Shown here one piece after another: positions 33,583 to 45,500 of a stretch of 64,000 bases of DNA; the first letter of the stretch is position 1, and the number at the start of each line of letters is the position of its first letter. The DNA is from Opisthocomus hoazin. Taxonomy: Eukaryota > Chordata > Aves > Opisthocomiformes > Opisthocomidae. The stretch spans positions 2,386,001-2,450,000 of the forward strand of contig NC_134422.1 of assembly GCF_030867145.1 (NCBI RefSeq), written 5' to 3'. The position numbers and the translations under genes are program-made. Under the pieces are notes generated by a model, which worked only from the letters and a program-made list of their open reading frames with translations, was not told the origin of the DNA and ran no database searches.

Positions 33583-36500
33583 CTGGGACAAGAAAAAGAA
33601 AACCAAAGGTTACATTTTCGGGTGGCATAAGAATGTGGTATTTCAGAGTTATTTTTTAAGCGCTCTTTCTTGCTTGCTTCTGAGATCTTTTGAGCAATCC
33701 ACCTGGTCTGTCTACTTCCGAGCGGTGGCCTGGGAGGATTACAGTTCCATTAGCCCCGTGGAAAACCAGGCAGATTTTCATCAGTTTTCTTTGTTTGCAG
33801 AGCCCAGAGGCTGATAAAGTTTTGCTGTACCCAGTGCTTTCTGCAAAGCGTTTCCATTTCTTTAAAGCGCTGCTCTGTTTCACCCTACCTGTGAAACGTC
33901 ACGCTTCGTGGGTGAAAGACATCTGGCACGGAGCCTCGTGGATCTCTGGGTGACACAGGCGGGAGGCTGCTACATCGCTCTCCCACGAGCGACATCTGCT
34001 CGTCTCCACCAGGCCCGTGCCAACTGGGAGATCGGGGATGGCACAATTCAACTTTGCTGTTCTCTTTCTGCTGATTACAGCCGTGGGCTGGAGCGTGGTA
34101 ACGTGAGTTTCTGCCCAGACTATCCACAGACTCTCTCAGGGAAGGCGGCTGCTCCCTCGCACACGCAGCCGCGGGACAGCCGTGCTACGGCCACTTTGCG
34201 ACGCTTGAGCAGAGAGAGCTACAAGTGGCTTTGATTGACGTGTCATCAGACCTTGACCTGCTGTTTGAACACGCACGCAGAATAATGTCTATAACCGGCT
34301 TTGGAAGTGTTAATCCTCGCTCTTGAAATGGGAAGAACTGGTGCGTGAGGACCCTGAGCGTAGGCAGGGCTCAGTTACCGGCTGCAGATCTGCCGTGTGA
34401 AGACGCCTGTGTGAAAGCTCCTTGGCATGTACAGGCGTACTACTGCCGCAAGGCCAGCAGGATGCACCCTGCTCCTCTGCTAACGGGACTTTTTTACATT
34501 TATTTAGGAGGAATTGCATTGATGAAGCAGCATGCTGGCAGTTTGAATAGCAGTTTGTGATATGCTGGCCATGAAGCAGAGATTGTGTCTTTGGATATCT
34601 ACCACATATTATTAGAAAGTAGGGACAAAAGGGGATTTTTGCGGGGTGTGTGTGTGTGTGTGTGTGTTTTTTTTAACCACAAAGAGTGCAAATATATTAC
34701 CTGTGCTAATGATATCATCTGGCAACTCATCTCCACAAAACCTGGGGGAAAAAAAAAATAATCATGACTAAAAGACACAGCAAATATGCCCAGCACCCGC
34801 TATATGGGGACCTAGCCCAAACGGTGGCTCTCAGGCTGTGCCCTCCTTTGGAGCTGCGGCTCATGGGGCTACACTGGTTATAGGTATTCAGTGTACATAA
34901 TTCTCTGCTATATGCTAAAGCAGATGCCTGAAGAATTTTTTTCACTATCTTATAGTAAGGTTTAGGGGAGGGAAAAAGGGAGGAAACATTTTTCAATATA
35001 TGCAGGAAGTAAATGATGCAAAACAAGAAAAAGAGCAACTTAACATGGCATTAAGGAAAAGAACAACGGCCCAAGGCTAAGAAAGGAAGAACATTGTAAA
35101 GAGAAACATGTAAAATTATCTGTAAAGGCAAAACAAATGGACTTTATCCTGGCTTTGCTACACATGATTTGCAGAGAGGATGTCAAAAGTGGCAGGAATT
35201 GGGAAGTCATTTTTATTGCTTTTTCTGGTTTATTTTTTATTCTGGAAAATTGGTACTTCGTACCAAAATATGACTGCTAAAGGACAAGCAAAAATATGAC
35301 ATCAAAGAAAAGAAAGTGAGAATTAAGCAAAGGGGAAAACTAAATCTAGTAAGAGAGATACCTGTTCTGATATTGTTAGAAAATATTTTACTTCTGTAGC
35401 GAATAGTAACTTTAATTAAATACATTTTTGCTAACAGTTTAACACCCCACCTCCCTCCTTTCAATTAAAGCAAATACAAAATGCTGTTTGAGAGTGCCAG
35501 GAGTTCTTCCTGTAAAATAATAGAGAATTAAAATAAGCAGCTAACTAAAAAGTCTTGCAGCTTTCTTTCATGTAATTTAACAGAGCAGAAGAGGGCAAAG
35601 TGCAATTCCCTGAACTCTTTACAGGCCCGTGTTAATGACAGTAAAGTAAATTGCTGGGAAAGATCAGTCAGGTACTTATTTCTACAAGTATTATGGGCAC
35701 ATCAGAGGTGCTAATTGGCTAAGGTAATACAGTGTTCTTCTAAAGTCATGTTCTGGGGAAAAAAAAAATCATTTGATTATTTGCATATTAAAGCTGGAAT
35801 TACTTTACCTGCCCACAAAGCCATTGACATCATCATAGCTATCATAGATTTCCAAGAAATCAGCCATACAAGCAGTGTCGTCTTCAACGTCAAACTCTAG
35901 AAACTGTAGGTGAATACGTTGTCCGTACTTTACTCTGATATGCCAGTAGCAAATTTGATCATTTTCATACTCATTTGGGTAGCCTGGTGACTTGAAAACA
36001 TGTTTGGAATCTGTGAAGACTCCACCACATTCTTTTCCTAAGAGACAAATAAAACCATCAGAGTTAAAGTATTTATTCTGGATATAGCGAGGATTTAAAT
36101 CTTTGTGCGCTTTGACCCAGCAGGTCTGTAGAAAATCACACAGGAACACCCAGCGTGAGAGCACTTTTCCTATATTTAAGCACTCAGCATTCAGAAGAAA
36201 GATCAGTCATTCCTAGCTTTAGGGAGCAGGTATTTCGGAAGCAAGAGGCATGACCCAAAACTCGCCGAACTCAGAGGAAAAGCTTTCATTGACTTCAGTG
36301 GGCTTTGGGCCAGAGCTAAGCATTTTATGTAAAAGGTATTTGGGCTTTTCTGGCTATGTCAAACTAAGCTTTACAGCTGTACTTGCAAGCCACCCTGGCT
36401 TTCAGTTTCATCCTTCATTCTTCAAAAACCTCTTGAAAGTGTGTCTTCTACAAGAATACTTAGAAAGGCTAGTGATCCCATCGATTGCATTGTACTCCTG

Positions 36501-39500
36501 TGATGGCTGCAGCTCTTCACTCCCTTTGGAATGTCTCCTTTGGGATGAAAAACTCTCTCTTCCGTTTCATTCAGTGGCCGTTTGAACATTACCAGCTCCC
36601 TGACTGTGGGACCAACCAGTCTGGGGACCTCACACTGCCTCACGTCAGGATTTGCCACAGGTCCCCAAGTTCAGACCTGGGGGAGAGGGAGGCACTTTGT
36701 AAGGGTGATTCAGGGCAGGTGAGTTAGGATCCTTAAGCTAGATCGTGTGATTCACCCTCTTAGTCTGTACATTGCCCCTGAGTCGTGTACGTTTCAGACC
36801 ATTGCTAGGTTGGATGTCCACTTCAAACACGCAGACAGTTCCTCTTGACATCTTGAGGAGAGCATAGGCTCAGTTCAGTCAAAGATTTGTCTTGGTTCCC
36901 CCAGGCTACTTGTCTGCCACCTGCAAACAGACAGCTCTGCCAGGCTTTGCAGCAGCCTGTCCATCACGGGCGAACACGTATCCTTTTAAGGGGAGGGAGA
37001 GACTCCAGCCTCTGCTGAGCGTTGGCAGCTCTGGTTTCCTCTTGTCCTCTAACCAAACAGTGCGTTTGGGAAGTCACTGCCTCTCAGGCCAGAGGAGAAG
37101 GCTGACGAAGGAGAAAGGCGGGCTGACAGTTTGCATGCGGTAATAATGAACGCAGTAGCCTCTCTCCTGCAGTTCTCTTTGTATGCTGAACATCTGTGAA
37201 CGTCCCCCACCCCACAGAAATATTTGATTAACCACTGCTCCGCTAACGTAAACAAGCTGAAGCCCTGTGAGCACAAACAAAATGTGCACAGCTGTACAGA
37301 CGTCACGGACAGCCCCAGCCCTTGGCTCTGCCAGGCAGGGCAGTACGCTTGCAGCAGGAGGAGAGTCCAGCAGTGCAGAAAGTTAAGCTTTGCTCTTCTT
37401 CCCGGTGCCTACTTTTTCTGTCTTCCCTGTTACACGAAGTGATAGCGAGCTAAACTGGAACAGCGGCCCTGTCGATATTTCAGTCATCTGCAGGGTAGGG
37501 AATGGAGGGGAATGGAGAGATGCCCCGTGTCTGGTGAAGTCTTGTCCGTCGTGTTTGAACCCTGTCTCCACGCCTGCTTTGGAGATGCGCGTTTCTTCAG
37601 CTGGTTACGTGCACACGCACACACACACACACACACACGGCACTGCTGGGAGCTGGATCTGACAGGTGTTTCAGTCCCAGACATGGCATTCCTTTTCAGA
37701 AGTTGTTCTATCTCAGGTACAAGAAAGAAGGAATAAGGGTTAACACTAAATTGAGCCTGTTTACAGGCAAAATATCTGGAAAACGTTTCCCATGTTAACC
37801 ACCTCAGATTAGTTATTTAAATGAAATTGTAGGCTAAATGTAAACACTCCTATACAAAACAAGACATTCACACATCACATTGGGGATGCTACTTACCTTT
37901 TCAATCAACAACAGCTTATCATTACACTTTTAGTTTCTGAAAGGACTCTGTTTAGGCCCAGTCATATAGGGAACAATGCAGTGCAGAGGCACCGAGCTCT
38001 GAGCAAGCCAGACCAGCTGAGTCACAGCAGAGGGGGCTTGGTGCAAGGCTGCAGACAAACTGGTATCAATACACCCCCCTTCCAGACAGCGTTTTTACGG
38101 TGCTGAAGCTGACTCATGCAGAGCTGGGGTGCCTTTGCGCAGCCAGACAGCACAGCGTGCAGTCATAGACCCAAAGAGCAATGGGTGGTTTCCAAACACA
38201 CCGTTAGGGTTGTAGCAGTAGGCATCCCATCTCTCGCTCCTGTTGAGGCGAATCCCGTAATCAACAATGCCAGTTTTTCCAAAGCCACAGTTGGCTCCAG
38301 CTTTTACTATGGGATAACCAACTCTGCCCTTTGCCATCCAGCCAGCAGCACACACATGGAAACCTGCAACAGGGAGGAAATGAGACATGGATGTGATAAA
38401 TCGGTCCTAGGCAAGAAACACTGCTTTTTGTTCAAGTAAGTAACTGGAGTTACTCAAGCTGATTAATGACTTGGGTGTAATTGGCCTAAAAGAGATTGAA
38501 CTACAGGAAAGAACAGTACATTGAGAGGATAACTTTAAACACAGAATATTGAATTGCATTGTGTCCTCCACAATATGATTATTGGTTCTTCATGTGAAAA
38601 CAAATATCAAATGCAGACGGACTACATGGTTTCCCAGGCAGTGAGTTTTAAGTGCTGTACCAGCACTGTAATGAAATTATACATTGGATGAGTTACGTGT
38701 GTTCTTTGTTTCCCTTTATAAGTCATACAAATTTACTCAATCATATCTCAAGAGTTTGCAGCATTAAGTTCTCAGGATGAATAAAATACTACATACAAAA
38801 GGCAGCTAAGAAAACAAAGGTTTTACTTAAAATACTTTCAATTTAAATTTAAATACCTGAAATGCCTCAAGTATTTCTTGCTAAACAAAAAGATCCTGTT
38901 AATGCATTTTGTGGCTCAGAACTTAAAAACAATAGCCAAAGAATGCAATGTTATTCACTCTCTGATAGAGACCAATTCAGTGTTTTCACCGAGACGAGCT
39001 GGAAAGTATTTGTGGCGTCCTAAGACTATGAGCTACTCAGAAGAGACAAAAGTACCCTTTTTACATGTGTGCCGGTGCTGAGAGCCAGCTTCTGACTCAA
39101 CGCCTGCAAATTTCTAGAGTGGAAGATATTTTCCATTGTTTTCCTCATGCTCTGAATGAATTAATAATTACTTATTAGGAATCAAACAGAAATACAGTAC
39201 AGCCCTCACCCAGCTCCGCTTTTCACTCCAAGCACACCGCTCACTCTCTCCAATATGGCTGGAATAAACATGATGAAAACATCTTGACCGATGATACGAA
39301 AAATAGCAATGCACCTTTACTACAGAAGCTGCCTGGGGATGAACGCCTTGCTCTGCAGCCCCCTGCCGCAGCCGGGTGCCGTGGCTGAGGGGGTAGGGCT
39401 GCTGCCCAGCTCGGCCCGTCAGCTCTGCGCTGGGTGTTGCTGGGTCCGGGACCGTGCTGCACCCAGCGCACGGGGCGATGCGTGGCGCTGCGTGACAGCT

Positions 39501-42500
39501 CTGCAGGTAGCGCAGTCATACCCTGTTAGTGAGGGGGAAAATACATGCCACTGCCCTAGTGAGGCCTCATCTGGAGTACTCTGTCCAGTTCTGGGCTCCC
39601 CAGTTCAAGAAAGATGAGGAGCTACTGGAGAGAGTCCAGCGGAGGGCTACGAGGATGATGAGGGGACTGGAGCATCTCTGCTGCGAGGAGAGGCTGAGGG
39701 AGCTGGGCTTGTTCAGCCTGGAGAAGAGAAGGCTGAGAGGGGACCTTAGAAATGCTTACAAATATCTGCAGGGTGGGGGTCAGGAGGATGGGGCCAGACT
39801 CTTTGCAGTGGTGCCCAGCGACAGGACAAGGGGCAACAGGCACAAACTGAAGCAGAGGAAGTTCAAGCTGAACATGAGGAAGAACTTCTTCCCTCTGAGG
39901 GTGACGGAGCCCTGGCCCAGGCTGCCCAGAGGGGCTGTGGAGTCTCCTTCTCTGGAGATATTCAAGACCCACCTGGACAAGGTCCTGTGCAGCTGGCTGT
40001 AGGTAACCCTGCTTCAGCAGGAGGGTTGGACTAGATGACCCAGAGAGGTCCCTTCCAAACCCTACCATTCTGTGATTCTGTGATTCTGTGACTTGGGCGA
40101 AAATCCAGGGAGTTTACAGGTCTCTCAGCCCCAGAGTTCATAACATTCACCAAAACACCAGACCGGCAGTATTACGAACGAGTGATGTGAAAAGCAAACA
40201 GCCACAATATTTTCCGAACCTATTTTTCTTGCCGCCTCCAGCTGCTGATACGTGGCCAGGTGTCCTCCCTCGTATTCACAGACTGCTTTCGCTTCTGCGT
40301 AGGTGAGCTGGTACTTCCCAGAGCGTGACTCCCTGTGATACACTCCAGCTGCTCGTTCTGTGGGACCAAAGCAATAAATGATTTCAGCATTGTATCTCAG
40401 CTGGCCCCACCTTCCGGGGCGCGCTCACCTCTTCCAGCAGTTTCCCCAAGGCCTGCACTTTGGGCTACTGTCCCAAGTGAGCAGAGAAGCAAAATGTTCT
40501 GCTGGTAGCTGTGCCACTTGGAACGTGGCAGCAAATTATGTCCCTCTCAACACAAAGGCATGCTTCTGCAACCCAAAGGTATGTTTTTGTTTGGGAGAAG
40601 TTCTGAACAACAGAGCTAGTCAGAGCCTGGTGAGCTTTTCAACAACGGAAAATCAACAAATGCAGGGAAAGACTCCCCAAGGACTCCTCAGAAGGCAGTA
40701 GTTATGGGAACGGTCGGCTGGTGTCAGCATCACTAGCTCCGTGTATCCTGACTCAGGGGAAGCTCCTTCTGGATTGCTATCACAGCATACTTTTGAATCG
40801 CCTTCGTAAGATGAATCAGAGCTTTGTTTTGACTCTCCAGAGAAGTTAAATCAGGGCTGCTTGGATACAGGAGAGGCAGAAATCCAATGGAAAAAAAAGG
40901 TGAAATAAAAATATCTGAGCTTGTATCACAAAGGGCATGACCAGAGCAATTGCTGGCTGACATTTTTGCTGCACAGAAAATTAATATACTTTCTTCATTA
41001 TTTTTTTCTTTGCTGCTGCAAGTAGAATATAAAGCAGCTTTCTAGGGAAACCTAGAAACTGTCAGTACTACTAGAAGTTTTATAATCGTTTCATGTTTCA
41101 CTTGTCTGATGCCATATGTATGGAAATCTGTCTCAGAACCAATCTGCATATCTAATGTGAACGGCGTTTTTGTTTAGATCTTTCTTATATTTGGTATAAT
41201 CTGAGAGAAATGGCTGTCTGTAGCTATCACGAGTCAACATGACTGAAAAAAGACACAAAACAGGAAGCGTTTTTTACAGTAGTTATTTGTACTGTGGGAA
41301 AAAAAGAATGTCTTTTCTAGCCACATACTTTGAGTCAGTAGTTTTGGCTACGTTAGCATATTTTTAAAAAAAACACGGTGACCACTGAATTGTGGTTAGA
41401 AATGGTGAGAACCCTAATTAGATGCAGAATGATGTTCACCAATGTAGTTTTTGGACCCACGGTCACTGGCCTCGCGCCCAGTGAAGTAAATGATCTTGCT
41501 GACAACAGCCTCAGAAGACTGAGAGCTGCTTTCTGTAATATCTATAAAATTGCTGGGAATGTCACTGGCACGGGCATGGCGTACCATATATTCCGTGGAA
41601 AAATCCTTCTGAAGAAGCCAGTTCCATTGCAAAGAAGAGTCACAACAACGAACAGCTGTGAAACAATGGTACGCTATATTTAAAAAAAATCTATTTTCAT
41701 TAAAAAATTATTCATGGGAAGTATTATTGTTCATTCACTCAATAGTCTATCATATCTAACCTGAGAAACCCACTCCCTGCTGCTTTACAGCATGCTTGTG
41801 TTGGATTCAGCATGCATGAGTCGAAAATCCGAGTGCCGCAGAAGCTGGCGCACCGTTCAGCCTCACCGCACACTCCGGGGACAGCCTGGCATTGACGTTA
41901 TCGATCACTGCAGCTCACGGGGAAAGGTGAACTGAAAAGCACAGGCTGTAGTCCTGGGGATTAGCTGAGCTGCCCCACCTACACCGAGTCAGAGTAAGGG
42001 GCCGCTGAATTCTGGGGTTTGTCACCTTTGCAAGGGTGACCAGCCACAGCCGAAGCAAGAGCAGTCATAAAGTTCATTGTCAGTGATGTTGGGTGGTGAA
42101 AGCCCCCATGTGCTGGCAGCCACCTTTGCAAGACCCACTCTGTTCCTTCCCTGGAGCTGCTGCTGGATGTACCACCAGGGATTTGGAGGGAATCGCCACT
42201 GCTCAGACTCTTGGAGCTGACAGGAGAAACTTAGCATTTTCAGTTGTTCTCCTGACTTTTCCACCTGGCGATATTATTTTCAAATCTTATCACAGAATGG
42301 TAAGGGTTGGAAGGGACCTTAAAGATCATCTGATTCCAACCCCCCTGCCATGAGCAGGGACATCTTCCACTAGACCAGGTTGCTCAGAGCTCCATTATCC
42401 CTCAAAAGGTATCTAAACCAGGTTATTGGTGCTAAAATGTCCCTATGGACAGGCGTCACGTTTTTCAGCATATTGCTGGAAAGATCTGCTCTTCACAGTT

Positions 42501-45500
42501 TCTGCAAGCGCTGCTCCATCGACAGCAGCACCACCGAGTCTTGGTGCAGGCCTTGGTGGTAGTGCTACCCTGCCCAGAGCAGTCACCAGTCTGTATCTCT
42601 GCTACTCCCTTGTAACACCACAAAAGTAGCCTTTGCAAAGACAGACCACACACGTGTACTCCACCCAGCTTTGAGATTTGCTGCTGGCTCCCTGTGTCAC
42701 AGTTTAATGAGACAGTATTCCCTAACAGTATATCCTAATTAACTGATCAGATCTTTCACTGGCATTTTTTCCCCCTCCCTCTTAATTACATTAGGGGCTG
42801 TGCAGAAAGATAAACCGCATCAGCAAAACCTGACCTAGGCCAAAGCATTGTAGTTGTAACTATTAATATATATTTATGTATCTATATATGTACGTACTTA
42901 TATACACATATTGACAGCCATACATGAACACACACACGCACGAATTACTATTAGCCTTTATGGAGGCGATAGCATGGCCGTGTAGATAGACCTGCATGAA
43001 ATTTTGTTTTTACTTGCAAGCACATGCCTGTAAATGCGTACTGTTCATATACCATGGGGCCGGCATGACAGAGCACGAGGTGTCCCAGCCTCTGCTCTGG
43101 TGGGGCATTCTGCCTGAAGGCTGCTCTCCTTATCTGGCCTGCCTGAAATCTCCTCTTCCTGGACAACAGTGAGAACTTTCAGCAAAGCTCTTTCTTTCTT
43201 TGCCAGAAGACCTGCATATTGGGACTGTTCTCTCACGGATTTCTCCACCCACTCTTCTTCTTTGGTTCTTACTCAAAAGATCACGGGTTACATGGCTGAC
43301 AGGACATGTTTCTACCAACCCACATATCTTAAATCTCTCCTGGGAGTCTAGAGACGGCAGGATCCTGCAAGGACAGCGACCCTCTACTCACCCATAGCAG
43401 CAGAAGATGGTAAAAGGTAGCCAATCTCTTCTGTGCAAACACAACAAGCATGAGATTTGGCCTGCATGCTGCAAATACTAAATGCTAAATAAAAAGAAAT
43501 ATTTAACTTTTACGCAGAGGATGGTCACGTAGAGTTACTGGCGTGGGCCTCTGCTAAGACACACGGTTGGTACACTCGGCGTGCTCCACCACAGGGGTAG
43601 GTATGGCCCCTAAACCACTGACACCCGGTGTGTGAACGGGGATGAAATCCTGAACACAAAGAGTGCAGCGGCTGTCCTGGGAAACCTCCTTCGGGGCACT
43701 AAGAACTGGCACTCCAATAAGCCTAGGAGCATATTTGGGCAAGACTGCTCCGATCGTCTCATCAGTTTACAATAAACCTTTGGTTATAACGTGGTTGCGT
43801 CAAAAATGAGCAACAAGAAAATTCCTTTCACACAAGAAGGACATTAACAGGAAGGTGAGACAGTCAGCTGCAGCAGGACAGGAGGCTTACTGAGAACATG
43901 AAAGATGTTTTGTAACAAGAAAAAAGGTAACAGACATGAACATTTCTAGACTGGCATTAACTGAAGATTTTATATTTGTGCTAATAATTTGTGGAGGAAG
44001 AAAGGTAAAATGGGAAACTCCCTTAATTTTCAGTTTGGCCTTGACAGCGCTTTATCAGACGAAGAGGTAATGAGCAAAGCTCAGATGTCACTGCGCATTC
44101 CTAGGTTTTATTCAGAGCAGAGGGTCTTGCTTTAATGCTCGTGTGTACTGAGCAAGAGATTGGGGTTACTTGTTTTACTGTTCAAGTCACACATTTCTTT
44201 TTTAAATACAAAGATGCATAAATTGGATTTTTCTTCATTTATATATAATGTCACTGAATTCCATTGGTCATTCAATTAACTGCATTTTGAGGTCTGTTTC
44301 AATGATTTTACTGCTGTAGTTACACTAGATGGTGCATTTGTAAAAGAGCTTCATCAGAGTCCTGGAGATAAGAAAGCAGAGTGGTTATTTCAGAGTTGCA
44401 CACTGTGCTTCCAGATTTTGCATGTGTTTGTCTATTTACAGCAAGTCATGCGTTTTTCCCCCATAGTTTATTTTTATTTACTCTCACGGTAAATGCTAAA
44501 GGTGTAGCAAAACATAATTTCATTATGTATTCCACTTAACACTGTGTTTCTTCATTTTAAAGAATTAGAAATTTTTTTCTTCAAATCTGCTTTAATTCAT
44601 AAAACTGCTTAAATGGTCACTGTTATCACAAATTCACATTTATGTTGTAGAAGCCCCTGTAGGCTACATCCAGGGCGGCTGGCTGCAGTGGTCATGTGGA
44701 CACGCCAACATTTGCAAATAAAACACCCAGGACCCCATTCTCTGTCCACGAGTGCATGTGGCATGGTCTGTGCCTGAGCTCTCTTCCCTGGCATCAGGGT
44801 GTATCCTGGTTTCAGCTGGGATTGAGTTAATTTTCCTCCAAGTAGCTGCTGTGTTTTGGATTTAGTACCAGAAGAATGTTGATAACACTGATGGTTTTTG
44901 TTGTTGCTAAGAAATCAAGGACTTTTTGCAGCATCCCATGTTCAGCTAATGAGCAGGTGAGCAGGAGCTGGGAGGGAGCATGGCCAGGCAGCCAGTCAAG
45001 CTGGGCAGTGGAAATGTTCCATACCATAGACATCACGCTCAGTATATAAATGGGGGTTGGCCAGGGGGCAGGAATCCATGAAATATGCAAATTCTGAGAG
45101 TTCTGTGATCGCTGCTTGGGGACTGGCTGCGCAATCAGTCATCCGGCAGTGAGAAAAATCGTATTATGTGTCACTTGTTTTGCATATTCTATTATTATTA
45201 TTACTATTTATTGTTATTCCTGCCTTTGTTGTCTTATTAAACTGTCTTTATCTGAACCCAGGAGTTTCACTTTTTGTCCATTCTCCTCCCCATCCCGCTG
45301 GTGCAGGGAGGAGCGAGCGACCGGCTGCGTGATCCTAGCTGCCGGGATAAAACCACGACAGGGTGGTCTCACGCAGGGACAGTCCATGGCCCGGCTCTCC
45401 CTGGCGCTGCACTGGAGTAGTCTTTAGAAGACCACTGTCCGGCTGAGAACCAGACCATCCCAGGGAGCATGAGAATGGTTAAACCACAGGCAGGACCTGT

